Origin: Leptofilum sp965223285
GTDB taxonomy: Bacteria; Chloroflexota; Anaerolineae; Promineifilales; Promineifilaceae
NCBI RefSeq assembly: GCF_965223285.1
Contig: NZ_OZ244997.1
Span: 1,426,001 to 1,490,000 of the forward strand
Direction of reading: 5' to 3'
Length of the DNA stretch: 64,000 bases
Shown here piece by piece: positions 1-9,024 of this stretch; position 1 is the stretch's first letter; every line of letters begins with the position of its first letter. Both the position numbers and the translations under genes were made by a program. The notes below the pieces were generated by a model. The model had not been told where the DNA came from. It made no database searches and saw nothing but the letters and a program-made list of their open reading frames with translations.

Positions 1-1
1 G

Positions 2-2272
2 CGCATTGATCCCGGCTATTGGGTCGTGCTATTGATCTGCTTGCTGGCGTTGTGGCCGTTTATTGGCCGGGCTAGCCTGCCGCAAGAAACAGACGCTGAA
101 CTGCACATTTTCCGGCTGCTGGAGCTGAGTCATTTGGTACGCGGTGGTGAATTTTATCCTCGCTGGGCACCCAACTTTTATCACGGCTACGGCTACCCCA
201 TTTTTAACTACTACGCCCCACTTACTTATTACGTTGGCCTCGTTTTTGAGCTGCTGCCCGGTTTGGATGCAGTGGCGGGGGTGAAGGCTGTATTTGTCTT
301 CGGGCTGCTGGGAGCGGGCTTTGGGATGTACGGTTTTGTGCGCGACAATTGGGGACGGCCGTCTGGCTATTTGGCGGCGGCGGTGTACGTCTATGCACCC
401 TACGTGCAGTATGTAGACCCAATTGCCCGTGGCGCACTGGCCGAGGCGTTTAGCCTAGGCGTGTTTCCGCTGGCACTTTGGAGCCTAGACCGTTTGCGGC
501 GGCAGCCAACCCGGGGACGATGGGGAACGGCCGTACTCCTCACTACCGCTGTGATTTTAAGCCACAACCTGATGGCGTTGCTCTTTTTTGGCCTGCTGGC
601 GGCCTGGGTGCTGTGGCAAACATTCACTCGACGGGGCGACTCACCCGGCTGGCGTTGGCTGTGGGCGGCGTTGGGGCTGGGTTTGGGAACGGCCGCCTTC
701 TTCTGGCTACCGGTTTTGCTAGAGCGCAACGCCGTCAACCTGAACACGCTCATTGGTGCGGGCGACAATTACGATTTTCGGACCCACTTTTTAAGCTGGC
801 GCGAGGTGCTGGCCCCCACGCTGCGGCTTGATTGGGGAGCAACCGAACCAGTGTTTCGCTTTAATTTGGGGCTGGCGCAATGGGTTTTGGGTGGCGTAGG
901 CTTGATTTTGCTGCTTTTGCGATGGGTGAAGCAGGCTGGGCAGATGCTCTTTTTTGCATTGGCAGCAGCATTGCTCACCTTCATGCTGCTGCCCGCTTCT
1001 ACCTTTTTGTGGGAAGCCACCCCCATTTTGCCCTTCTTTCAGTTCCCGTGGCGGTTGCTGGGCGGCACGGTGGCGATGCTGGCGATTTTGGCAGGCGCGG
1101 GGCTGGATGCGGTGTTGACCCGATGGCCGAAGCTGCGCGTTTGGGGAACGGCCGTTCCCATCACTTTCTGCTTGCTCACTGCCCTACCGCTGACTCAGCC
1201 CGCTCCCTGGCCCGATTTTGGCGATGTGTTCACCTTCCGCATGTCGCTCATCGAGCATTCTGGCCGCTGGCTAGGCACCACCTCCACCGCAGATTACGTG
1301 CCAGCAACGGTAGACACCGTGCCGTCGCGCAACGGCAAAGTCGTGGCGGGTTTTCAAAATAACGAGCCGCTGGATCGGGTAAACCGACCGACGCTGCCCG
1401 GTGGGGCAGAAGTCGCTGGCGAAGAGCTCACGCCGCTCCATTTTCGCTACACGGTAAGTACGCCAGAAAAATTCTTGCTCCGCCTCTTTTTGTTCCAATT
1501 CCCTGGCTGGACGGTAACAGTAGATGGCGAACGGGCCGAACCGGAGTTGGCCCGGCCAGAAGGTTTTATTGCCGTGCCGGTGCCAGCGGGTGAGCACGTG
1601 GTTGAGGTTGAATTTAAGGATACGCCTGCCCGCCAAGCGGCTTGGGGGCTTACGGCCGTATCGCTGCTGCTCACACTTTTGGGGGGCTGGTCACTGCGTC
1701 GGCAAGCTGCGGTAGCGGTTATCCCCAACCGATTGGCCACGCTGGATTGGTGGGTGCTGGGCGCGGCTGGAGTAGTAACGGCCGTTACCATCTTCGCGCT
1801 TGGGCCAATGCAGCTACTTCATTACAATTCAAGCGACTATGTGGCCGAACCAGCTCAGGTTGACCGTTTTGATGATTTTGGCGAGCAAATCGCGCTGATT
1901 GGCTACGATGTTGCAACAGAAACGGCCGTGCCTGGTGAACAGGTGATGGTCACGCTTTATTGGCAGGCACAGACCGCGCTAGAGATCAACTTCCAGAGCT
2001 TTGTCCACGTTTTGCGGGACGATGGCACAATTGCGGCCCAATCGGACCGCCTGAATCCGGGGGATTTCCCGGCGCGCCGCTGGCCGCTGGATAAATATGT
2101 GCGAGATGTCCACGTGCTGCAACTGCCGCCTGATTTACCGCTGGGCGAATACCAAATCACGGCTGGCCTCTGGGTGCAAACAGAAGGCTGGCGCTTGCCC
2201 CTGCTGGATGCCAGCGGCAACCAAATTGATGACAAGGCAACGTTGTTCACGCTAACTGTGGTGGATGAGTAG
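2..2272 (+). CDS. Large membrane protein, PTPS-related family (5'-truncated by window edge)
   Basis: This is a polytopic membrane protein resembling the 6-pyruvoyl-tetrahydropterin synthase-related (PF10131-type) proteins of Chloroflexota. These are glycosyltransferase-C-like and probably act on lipid-linked sugars in the cell envelope; the exact substrate is unknown. The frame is open to the left edge, and the GTG at 26 falls in the middle of a hydrophobic helix, so the real start lies upstream. The family motif around YGYPIFNYYAPL follows the first helix, and about ten helices come next. Two extracytoplasmic beta-type domains follow: one containing FPGWTVTVDGE, as in YfhO proteins, and a C-terminal one with LYWQAQ and FVHVLRDDG, common in Chloroflexota envelope proteins. 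The stop abuts the ATG of the next gene, indicating an operon. Confidence 0.8.
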   Translation, partial: RIDPGYWVVLLICLLALWPFIGRASLPQETDAELHIFRLLELSHLVRGGEFYPRWAPNFYHGYGYPIFNYYAPLTYYVGLVFELLPGLDAVAGVKAVFVFGLLGAGFGMYGFVRDNWGRPSGYLAAAVYVYAPYVQYVDPIARGALAEAFSLGVFPLALWSLDRLRRQPTRGRWGTAVLLTTAVILSHNLMALLFFGLLAAWVLWQTFTRRGDSPGWRWLWAALGLGLGTAAFFWLPVLLERNAVNLNTLIGAGDNYDFRTHFLSWREVLAPTLRLDWGATEPVFRFNLGLAQWVLGGVGLILLLLRWVKQAGQMLFFALAAALLTFMLLPASTFLWEATPILPFFQFPWRLLGGTVAMLAILAGAGLDAVLTRWPKLRVWGTAVPITFCLLTALPLTQPAPWPDFGDVFTFRMSLIEHSGRWLGTTSTADYVPATVDTVPSRNGKVVAGFQNNEPLDRVNRPTLPGGAEVAGEELTPLHFRYTVSTPEKFLLRLFLFQFPGWTVTVDGERAEPELARPEGFIAVPVPAGEHVVEVEFKDTPARQAAWGLTAVSLLLTLLGGWSLRRQAAVAVIPNRLATLDWWVLGAAGVVTAVTIFALGPMQLLHYNSSDYVAEPAQVDRFDDFGEQIALIGYDVATETAVPGEQVMVTLYWQAQTALEINFQSFVHVLRDDGTIAAQSDRLNPGDFPARRWPLDKYVRDVHVLQLPPDLPLGEYQITAGLWVQTEGWRLPLLDASGNQIDDKATLFTLTVVDE

Positions 2273-4507
2273 ATGACTTTTTTTCATAAACGGCCGTACC
2301 TCAGCCTCACCCTCATTTTTACCGTGCTGGCTGCCCTGTTTTTGCACCGGGTGCTGTTTCCGGCCGAGGGGATGGCACTGGCGGGATTGGATGCCCGCAG
2401 CTTGTTTTACCCTTGGTGGGAGTTTGCCAGAACGGCCGTCCTCTCTGGAAATTTACCACTGTGGGATGCTAACAGCTTTAGCGGCTATCCCTTCCTGAGC
2501 AATCCGCAGGTGGCTCTGTTTTACCCACTCAACTGGCCATTGCTCCTGTTGCCAGTGCGCTTTGCCCTTAGCTGGCACGTTCTGATTCATCTGCTAGTGG
2601 CCGGATTGGGGATGTTTTTGCTGGTGCAGCATCTAAGTGGCAGCAAGGCTGGGGCCTGGCTGGCGGCATTGGCTTTTGCCTTTAGCGGCTTCATTGCAGC
2701 ACGGATTTGGGTGGGGCATATCGGCCTTATTGCTACAGACGTTTGGCTACCCTGGTTACTCCTTGCCACCGCTTGGAGCGTGCGGCGAAAAAGCATTTGG
2801 GCGGCAATCATTGGTGGGGTGCCATTGGGCTTGGCCATTTTGGCCGGGCATACAACCTCGCTGCTGTATATTGGGTTGGCGTGGGGATGTTTTGCCATTT
2901 ACTTGCTGCTCACCACGCCCGATCGCTGGCTCGTTATCCGCCAAATGGTGATCATGGTGGTGTTGGGCTTTTTACTGGCAGGGGTGCAGCTTGTGCCGCT
3001 GGCTGAATTTTCCACCGTCTCCTCCCGTGCGGCCGAACCCACTTTTGAATTTGCCACGGCGTTTTCGCTGCCGCCATCACACATCGTCACTTGGCTGCTG
3101 CCGGAGTTTTTCGGCGAGCCGACGCGGGCGGGTTACTGGAGCGTGCCCGCCTTCGACGAGCTGACGTACTACGTGGGGCTGCTGCCGCTGCTAGGATTGG
3201 TGTTGGGGCTGCGTAAGCCGTCACCCTTAAGCTGGTTTTACTTGCTGTTGATCGTGTTAGGCTTTTTGCTGGCGTTAGGCAGCTATGGCTTTCTTTACGG
3301 TATCTTTTACGATTTGCTACCGCCGTTTCGTTTGGCGCGTGCGCCGGGCCGGGCTGCGTTTTTGCTCGTCTTTGCCTTGCCTGCGCTGTTGGGCGAGGCT
3401 GTGGCTCAGTGGGAAAGATTGGATTGGGATGAGAAATCGGCCGGATTTATGCGCTGGCTGGTGGGAGGAACGGCCGTTGCCATTCTCACCTCCCTTGCTG
3501 CCACCGGAGCCGTTTTTGCCGCCCAGCACCCGACGGATACAAGCGGCCGTTTATGGCATCAGTTAGGTGGGTGGGGGATTGCGTTGGTAGTTTTGGTTGC
3601 TGGTGGTTGGTTGTTGGTTCGGTTTTTTGCAGAAGCGGATGTTGCTAGGAAACGATATTGGTTAAGTGGGCTAGCACTGCTGCTGGTAGCGGATTTATGG
3701 ATTTTTGGCTTTAAGCTAGTGGGTGTGGAGAGTACGGCCGTTGATCCATTCTGGAATGACGCTAAGCAGATTATCGGCGAGGCGGAGCTGCGGGTGCTGC
3801 CCTGGGGCATCTCTATTTTTGAGCAAAATGGGGCGGCGCAGGTGGGACTTGGCTCCGTGTTTGGCTACAATGCGTTGGAGGTCGGGGCCAATATCGCCTT
3901 TGCTTCCTCGGTGCCGGACCCGCGTTCGACGGCGTACGATATTTTGGGCGCGGGCTATGTGGTGGCGCAAAATCCGCTGCAAGGTGTGGAGGATGGGGAA
4001 CGGCCGTTGCAACTGCTGGGCAATACGGATAGGGCCTGGGTCTACCAGCGAGGTCGCCCATTGCCATTGACCCGCTTGGTGACGCAGGTAGAAATCATCC
4101 CAGGCGCGGCGGAGGCGACAGCCCGTGTCCATCAACCTGATTTTGATCCAACCACAACAGCGATTTTGGAATCAGAGCCAGGTTGTGTGTTGTCAAGTGG
4201 TGAGGCGGGAACGGCCGTCGTCACCGAGAAATCCAACGGCTACTGGCAAATTCAAACGAGTAGCCCTTCGCCTGCCTTGTTGGTTCTGAGCGAAACTGCG
4301 TACCCTGGCTGGCGGGTGTTTGTGGATGGGGTGGAGCAGGAGTGGGTAACGGCGTATACGGCCGTACGTGCCACCTGCGTCTCTGCCGGAGAACACATCG
4401 TCGAGTGGCGCTACCAGCCACGAAGCTACGCCATCGGGGGACTTTTGTCACTGCTGGGATTGGTTTTGGTGGGAACGGCCGTGTGGCGAAATCAGAGATC
4501 AGTTTGA
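2273..4507 (+). CDS. YfhO-family membrane protein
   Basis: A 744-residue polytopic membrane protein of the YfhO (PF09586) type. Related proteins are thought to glycosylate envelope polymers such as lipoteichoic acid; here this is only family inference. The N-terminus carries a first helix and then a loop with DARSLFYPWWEF and LPLWDANSFSGYPFLSNPQ, typical of the family. About a dozen helices follow, then a soluble C-terminal domain with YPGWRVFVDGVEQEW, ending in a last helix. The start codon immediately follows the stop of the upstream gene (TAG-ATG), so the two are probably translationally coupled and may act together. Six or more ACGGCCGT elements lie inside this gene. Downstream DNA changes abruptly to AT-rich. 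Confidence 0.8.
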   Translation: MTFFHKRPYLSLTLIFTVLAALFLHRVLFPAEGMALAGLDARSLFYPWWEFARTAVLSGNLPLWDANSFSGYPFLSNPQVALFYPLNWPLLLLPVRFALSWHVLIHLLVAGLGMFLLVQHLSGSKAGAWLAALAFAFSGFIAARIWVGHIGLIATDVWLPWLLLATAWSVRRKSIWAAIIGGVPLGLAILAGHTTSLLYIGLAWGCFAIYLLLTTPDRWLVIRQMVIMVVLGFLLAGVQLVPLAEFSTVSSRAAEPTFEFATAFSLPPSHIVTWLLPEFFGEPTRAGYWSVPAFDELTYYVGLLPLLGLVLGLRKPSPLSWFYLLLIVLGFLLALGSYGFLYGIFYDLLPPFRLARAPGRAAFLLVFALPALLGEAVAQWERLDWDEKSAGFMRWLVGGTAVAILTSLAATGAVFAAQHPTDTSGRLWHQLGGWGIALVVLVAGGWLLVRFFAEADVARKRYWLSGLALLLVADLWIFGFKLVGVESTAVDPFWNDAKQIIGEAELRVLPWGISIFEQNGAAQVGLGSVFGYNALEVGANIAFASSVPDPRSTAYDILGAGYVVAQNPLQGVEDGERPLQLLGNTDRAWVYQRGRPLPLTRLVTQVEIIPGAAEATARVHQPDFDPTTTAILESEPGCVLSSGEAGTAVVTEKSNGYWQIQTSSPSPALLVLSETAYPGWRVFVDGVEQEWVTAYTAVRATCVSAGEHIVEWRYQPRSYAIGGLLSLLGLVLVGTAVWRNQRSV

Positions 4508-4510
4508 TTT

Positions 4511-4756
4511 TTACCATCTTCCAGTTGTTAGAAGGTATCTATCTTGGTTATAAGAAATTTTTTTGACCTTTCTTTCAAATACACCAGCATAATTTTTCCA
4601 TTGACGAGTATCTTCAATTCGTTTCAACTCATAATCTATAGCTTGGAAAACTGGGGTGCTTGAGAAAACGCTCACATTTGCAATTGGCATTTTGTGAGAA
4701 AATTGCTGTTGCGTCATGAGATATAAAACTGAAAGAGGCATAGAATCAGAAATCAT
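4511..4756 (-). CDS. Small hypothetical protein in AT-rich island
   Basis: An 81-residue reading frame with no recognised domain, convergent with the YfhO-type gene and immediately left of the insertion sequence. If the insertion is removed, its ATG lies a few bases before the natural stop of the DUF6615-like gene at 5971-6702. The two could therefore have been a translationally coupled pair. The protein is basic in its C-terminal half and contains no membrane segment. The DNA is AT-rich and lacks the ACGGCCGT element, unlike the genes to its left. It may be a real accessory gene or a chance frame; no function can be assigned. Confidence 0.35.
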   Translation of the reverse strand: MISDSMPLSVLYLMTQQQFSHKMPIANVSVFSSTPVFQAIDYELKRIEDTRQWKNYAGVFERKVKKISYNQDRYLLTTGRW

Positions 4757-4770
4757 ATGGGAGGGTTGAG

Positions 4771-5985
4771 TACATCGTTAAATAAAAGAAGTAAAAATCT
4801 TGTTGATGAGCAAATAGTTCGATAAGCTGGAAGGATGAAAAAAGAACATGTTACCCTCAGTGAAGCAGATCGAGCTTATTTGCAAAACTTGATCAAGAAA
4901 GGCAGTTTACCCGCCAAAACCTTTAAACGAGCAACCGCCCTCATCGAATTAGATCGAGGTCGAACCTTTACAGAAGTTGCAGCCATCGTTGGTGTCGTTA
5001 TCCAAACCGTATCAACCTGGGCCAAAAAATATCAGGATTCAGGGTTGGCTGTCTTAACCGACAAACCAAGGCCAGGCCGCCCAACCGTCATTGACGGACT
5101 GCAACGAGCCAAGATCACAGCATTGGCTTGCTCTGACCCGCCAGCAGGATAGGAGAAATGGTCATTGCGGCTATTAGCTGACAAAGCCATCGAGTTGGAA
5201 TTAGTCGAGACCATTTCCTATGGGGAAGTGCGACTCATTCTCAAAAAAACGAACTCAAACCGCACCTGAAACGATATTGGGTAATTGGCAAGATAACCAG
5301 TCGGTTTATTGCCAAAATGGAGCGCATTCTTTGGCTTTATGCCTTGCCTTACAATCCGCTTTACCCGGTTGTCTGCTTTGATGAACGACCCTGTTTTCTC
5401 ATTGATGATGTGATGCAACCCATTGCTATGCAGAATGGCAAGGTGCGTAAAGAACATTATGCCTACGAAAAAAATGGTTCCTGTGCGCTCTTAGCTGCCA
5501 TTGAACCATTGACTGGCAACCGCTTGGCGCAAGTGCATCGCCAGCGTACCAAAAAGGAGTTCACCCTGTTTTGCCAAGCCTTAGCAGCCGCTTATCCAGA
5601 TGCGATCAAGATTCGTCTGGTCTTGGACAATCTGAACACACATGATGAGAGTGCTTTTTACGAAAACTTGCCTGCAGACAAGGCGTTTGCTTTAGCGCAA
5701 CGATTTGAATTCAATTTCACGCCGAAATCGGCCAGTTGGCTAAACATGATTGAAATTGAGTTTTCAGCACTGACGCGTCTTTGTCTTAATCGTCGGATTC
5801 CGACCATTGAGAAACTAGAATCGGAAGTGATGGCATTGATCCCTGAGCGAACGCAAAAACGCATCAAAATTAATTGGCAGTTTTCCATCAAAGATTGCCG
5901 CAAAAAGCTAAATGCTCGTTATTCGGTTGTTAATGAGGCAAATTCTAAATTCAAGAAAGCTTAATACTTCTTATTTAACGGTGTA
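4771..5985 (+). mobile_element. IS630-family insertion sequence (decayed), with TA target duplication
   Basis: An element of about 1.21 kb bounded by TA dinucleotides (4771-4772 and 5984-5985), the expected target duplication of IS630/Tc1-mariner elements. The ends are inverted repeats: the left end begins CATCGTTAAATAAAAGAAGT, and the right end read inward is CACCGTTAAATAAGAAGT, differing by one substitution and a two-base indel. It carries one transposase frame on the plus strand that is interrupted twice. Joining the flanks restores the C-terminus of the DUF6615-like gene to its right. Confidence 0.85.
4835..5964 (+). pseudogene. IS630-family transposase, interrupted by stop and frameshift
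   Basis: A DDE transposase of the IS630 family. The first part (4835-5152) holds the N-terminal helix-turn-helix with KPRPGRPTVIDG and ends at an in-frame TAG after DPPAG. The same frame continues with WSLRLLADKAIELELVETIS, which is clearly still transposase. At the A-run near 5247 the reading must then slip by -1 to continue as LKKNELKPHLKRYW into the second frame, which ends at 5964. The catalytic acidic residues are visible in CFDERPCF, LVLDNLNTHD and NMIEIEF. Some IS630 members use programmed -1 frameshifting at A-runs, so the slip could be natural, but the upstream TAG points to an inactive copy. Confidence 0.85.
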
Positions 5986-6702
5986 CTGAGGGTTATCCCA
6001 GACAATTCGTTTGTAAGTCTGCATGGGCTTCTGTTTTTTGAGACGCCGATGCTCATTTTCAAGAGGCCAATATAAATCTTCAAGATTATCTGAGATAGCT
6101 TGGGCTAGCTTTTTCGTGTTGGCTTGTTTTGTGCAGAGGATATAGGACCAAGGAATTGAGAACTGGAGAACATTGGAAATATGCTTTTCGTTGGGCGTCG
6201 AGAGCTCCTTGATATATTTTGGAGATATTGCAGTGAACGCCCAGTGACCTAAGCTGAGATTTCTTAGCTGTGGAATATTTTGGGAAAAGAGCTGAATATC
6301 TTCATTTACGTTAGCGTAAACTGAATACTTTGGAATAAAACCAAACTGTTTGCAGAAATCTATAAGTAAACTGTATTGTTTCCCGCGTTTATAATGGAGG
6401 TAATTGATTCGATTTGTTTGAATGTTTGTTATTTTCGCTTGAACTGCAAAAGTGATCCACGCTCCCGGCTCACCAATGCACCAAAGCCAATCTGCACCTG
6501 ATAAATTACCTTCTTCCTTGCGTGTAAATTTTCTAGTGAAAAAATGCTCTTCATGCTCAAATTGAATTCGATTTAGCACAAGATCGGTTAGAGTTTCCTC
6601 TTGCACACCTAAGCTCGTGTACCTTGCTTGAGCTACCTCAGCTGCAATTCTTTTGGATTGATTCTTTACGGTAGCGCAAATGGCATGGAATGTTTCTGTC
6701 AT
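5971..6702 (-). CDS. DUF6615-like protein, C-terminus altered by IS insertion
   Basis: A 243-residue soluble protein that I relate to the DUF6615 family with moderate confidence (KEEGNLSGADWLWCIG and WITFAVQAKI are suggestive); the function is unknown. These proteins are sporadically distributed and may belong to mobile or defence-related islands. The last residues and the TAA stop are provided by the insertion sequence. Removing the element and one TA copy would extend the protein from WDNPQY into STLPYDF followed by TGA. The insertion therefore changes only the last few residues, and the gene could still be functional. The DNA is AT-rich and free of the ACGGCCGT element, consistent with acquisition. 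Confidence 0.55.
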   Translation of the reverse strand: MTETFHAICATVKNQSKRIAAEVAQARYTSLGVQEETLTDLVLNRIQFEHEEHFFTRKFTRKEEGNLSGADWLWCIGEPGAWITFAVQAKITNIQTNRINYLHYKRGKQYSLLIDFCKQFGFIPKYSVYANVNEDIQLFSQNIPQLRNLSLGHWAFTAISPKYIKELSTPNEKHISNVLQFSIPWSYILCTKQANTKKLAQAISDNLEDLYWPLENEHRRLKKQKPMQTYKRIVWDNPQYTVK

Positions 6703-6752
6703 AATTTCAACCCTGTTGAATTGATTATAACATTTAACCGGTTGATAGATAT

Positions 6753-8375
6753 TTACACATAAATTAGCTCCAATTGGCCGTCATTAACAAGCCAGAGCTT
6801 GGTGGCGAACTGTTCAATGAAGTAGCGGTCGTGGACAACGGCGAGGATGGTGCCCTCGAACTGGCTGAGCGCTTCCTCGAACATAGTGCGGGAGGGGATG
6901 TCCAGGTGGTTGGTGGGTTCGTCTAGCAGTAGGAAGTTGCAGCCAGAGGCCACCAGTCGCGCTAGAGCCAGCCGCGCGCGTTCCCCGTAGCTTAGCTGCC
7001 CATTCGGCCGCAGCGAATCATCCCCCGTGAACAAAAAGTAGTGCAAAAAGGAACGCGTGTCCGTCTCGTTGAGCGGGGCGACGGTCTGGATGGTGGACAG
7101 CGGCGTGTCGTCGGGGTCTAGCAGTTCCTGCTCCTGGGCCATGTAGCCAAGCTGGACGCTGTACCCCAGCCGCACGCGCCCCGCCTGTGGCTCTAGCTGC
7201 CCAGCGATGGTGCGCAGCAGGGTGGTTTTGCCGCTGCCGTTGACCCCTGTCAAGATGATGCGCTCGCCCGCCTGGGCTTGCAGGTTGATTTGCGTAAGCA
7301 GCGGCACGTGGCCGGGGTAGCCAATGGCCAAATCTTCCAAGAAGAGGACATCTTTGCCGAGGTGGGGGGCTTCATCCAAATCCAGCTTCATTTGCCAACT
7401 GCGCAGCGGTTTTTCCACGCGCTCATCGGATTCCAGGTAGCGGTCCAGCTTTTTCTCGCGGGATTTGGCTTTTTGAGCCACTTTTTTAGCCAGGCGTCGC
7501 ACGTTGGGCTGGCGGGGCGTGGTGCTACGTTCCACTGAGCGGGCTTGCTCAAAAGTGCGCTGGATGTCTTGCTTCATGCGGCGAATTTCATACAGTTGGT
7601 CTTTCCAGGCAGATAGATGTTTTTCCTGCTCAACAAGATATTGGCGGAGGTAATCTGTGTAGTTGCCGGGATATTCGCGGATGGTGTGACTGTAGGGATT
7701 TAGGTCGAGGATGCGGGTGGTGGTTTGGTCTAAAAAGGCGCGGTCGTGGGAGACGATGAGGACGCCCCCGTTGAAGCCGCGCAGCCACGCTTCCAGCCAT
7801 TCCAGCATGCCGATGTCCAGGTGGTTGGTTGGTTCATCGAGCAGGAGCAACTGGGGTTCGTCCAGGAGGATGAGGACAAGGGCAAGGCGGGTCTTCTGGC
7901 CGCCGCTGAGGCTGCGTACAGGCAGATCGGGGTCGAGGTAATCCAGTTGGAAGGTGGCGAGGAGGGGTTGGATACGGCCGTAATCCGCCCGATTTAACTT
8001 ATCTAACACGCCATCATACGCGAGTTGAATCTGTTCTTGATTGGGCCGTTCTGCCAACGCCAACGCCAGTTCACCCAACTCGGCCTCTAGTTCATCTGGA
8101 TTGCCGACGGTTTGGTGCAGCAACTCACCCAGCGTTTGGTTTTCATCGGGCAAGAAGCCCTGGGCTAGATAGCCAATCCGCAGGTTAGGCGGATTTAGCG
8201 TGATGCTACCGCTGTCTGGCCGTTCCTGGCCGATGAGCAGGCGCATGAGCGTACTTTTGCCGCAGCCGTTGGGTCCAATCAGCCCGACGCGCTCGCCAGC
8301 ACTAATAGAGAAGGTGATATTTTCAAGAATAGGAGAAAGCCCGTAGGCTTTAGAAAGATTGTGTGCCGTTAGCAT
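6753..8375 (-). CDS. ABC-F family ATPase (ribosome-associated)
   Basis: A 540-residue soluble protein with two ABC ATPase domains and no membrane segments, typical of the ABC-F family. Family members bind the ribosomal E site and act in translation control or antibiotic protection. Domain 1 has GPNGCGKSTL, the signature LSGGQKTRLAL and Walker B LLLLDEPTNHLD. The charged, helical linker (about residues 230-320) is rich in Arg/Lys/Glu. Domain 2 has TGVNGSGKTTLL, LSYGERARLALARL and LLLDEPTNHLD. The start at 8375 (MLTAHNLSKAYG) matches the usual family N-terminus; an upstream ATG at 8405 would add ten unconserved residues. The exact subfamily cannot be told by eye. Confidence 0.9.
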   Translation of the reverse strand: MLTAHNLSKAYGLSPILENITFSISAGERVGLIGPNGCGKSTLMRLLIGQERPDSGSITLNPPNLRIGYLAQGFLPDENQTLGELLHQTVGNPDELEAELGELALALAERPNQEQIQLAYDGVLDKLNRADYGRIQPLLATFQLDYLDPDLPVRSLSGGQKTRLALVLILLDEPQLLLLDEPTNHLDIGMLEWLEAWLRGFNGGVLIVSHDRAFLDQTTTRILDLNPYSHTIREYPGNYTDYLRQYLVEQEKHLSAWKDQLYEIRRMKQDIQRTFEQARSVERSTTPRQPNVRRLAKKVAQKAKSREKKLDRYLESDERVEKPLRSWQMKLDLDEAPHLGKDVLFLEDLAIGYPGHVPLLTQINLQAQAGERIILTGVNGSGKTTLLRTIAGQLEPQAGRVRLGYSVQLGYMAQEQELLDPDDTPLSTIQTVAPLNETDTRSFLHYFLFTGDDSLRPNGQLSYGERARLALARLVASGCNFLLLDEPTNHLDIPSRTMFEEALSQFEGTILAVVHDRYFIEQFATKLWLVNDGQLELIYV

Positions 8376-8554
8376 GAGTTTACCCAGTGCTGGTTGGCAA
8401 AGCACCAGCCAGCGATGTCCCGCGTGGGGGAGATTTCAGAAATCAGGAAGAACGTTTGGGAAAACTCAGTCTGTCATTGGTCAGCCTCATGTGTACTCGC
8501 TGCGAGTACAAGGATGAATCTATTATCCGAAACTGTGTCAATCTGGCAAGTTTT

Positions 8555-8582
8555 GTAGGGGCGTTTCGCGAAACGCCTCTAC
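8555..8582. repeat. 28-base hairpin repeat GTAGGGGCG...CGCCTCTAC
   Basis: An inverted repeat with arms of 14 bases (one mismatch) and no loop other than the central CGCG. It lies next to the acetyltransferase remnant. It resembles in style the hairpin at 18401-18431 (GTAGAGACG...CGTCTCTAC), so both may belong to a small dispersed family of non-coding palindromes. No mobile gene is associated. Confidence 0.6.
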
Positions 8583-8597
8583 AGCCATTCGTCTTTT

Positions 8598-8717
8598 ACG
8601 ATGGATGTCTAGCTGGCTAAAGGCAAAGTCGAACAGGGCGCGACATGCTTCAGTGGCGTAACTGTGTCCCCAGAACGGCCGTGTCATCTCTTCTTCCGCA
8701 TAAATTCGTGCATTTGC
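8598..8717 (-). pseudogene. Remnant of a GNAT acetyltransferase (RimJ/RimL type)
   Basis: On the minus strand a short stretch reads as GHSYATEACRALFDFAFSQL followed by DIHR. This matches the conserved core of RimJ/RimL-like N-acetyltransferases (acetyl-CoA-binding loop and following helix). The surrounding frames do not extend into a full-length enzyme of about 170-180 residues, and a hairpin repeat lies directly beyond it. The segment 8406-9024 is otherwise without a convincing gene and contains this remnant plus two repeats. I regard it as decayed. Confidence 0.5.
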
Positions 8718-8937
8718 CAGGTTCATGGTAGACTTCCGCCCGCTGGAGAAAGTCCAGCAGCTTATCAACAAGATGTTTTGAATATTCCAGGTGGTAGCCC
8801 GGCACAGTAAGTCGGGTTCTTTTTTTGCCACAGACACGCTCCAAATTCGATTGGGTGATTGAGTACGAGCAAGCTGTGGGCAGGATTTTGGCTGATGAAC
8901 CGCAAGGTCGCAGCCGCACAGTGGACAACTCAAAGCC

Positions 8938-9010
8938 TTTTTTTGCTACAGAGGCCGCAGAGATTTTAGAGAATATTTCTCTTTTACCTCTGTATTCTCT
9001 GTGGCTAATT
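8938..9010. repeat. CACAGAG-type hairpin repeat upstream of helicase gene
   Basis: The segment begins with a T-run and GCTACAGAG and ends CTCTGTGGCTAA, so its ends pair to form a long imperfect hairpin. A closely similar copy (10681-10755) lies directly after the helicase gene, and a third partial start (T-run then GCCACAGAC) occurs near 8820. The sequence sits in the 5' leader of the helicase gene, ending just before its ribosome-binding site. Confidence 0.6.
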
Positions 9011-9024
9011 TTTAGGAGCATGTC

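Noticed and set aside
5247..5260. Programmed -1 frameshift as the normal way to express the IS630 transposase
   Set aside because: The A-run would allow it, but an in-frame TAG about 100 bases upstream already breaks the protein, so the copy is treated as a pseudogene.
8726..8782. Eighteen-codon plus-strand frame MVDFRPLEKVQQLINKMF
   Set aside because: Lies opposite the acetyltransferase remnant, without a ribosome-binding site; likely chance.
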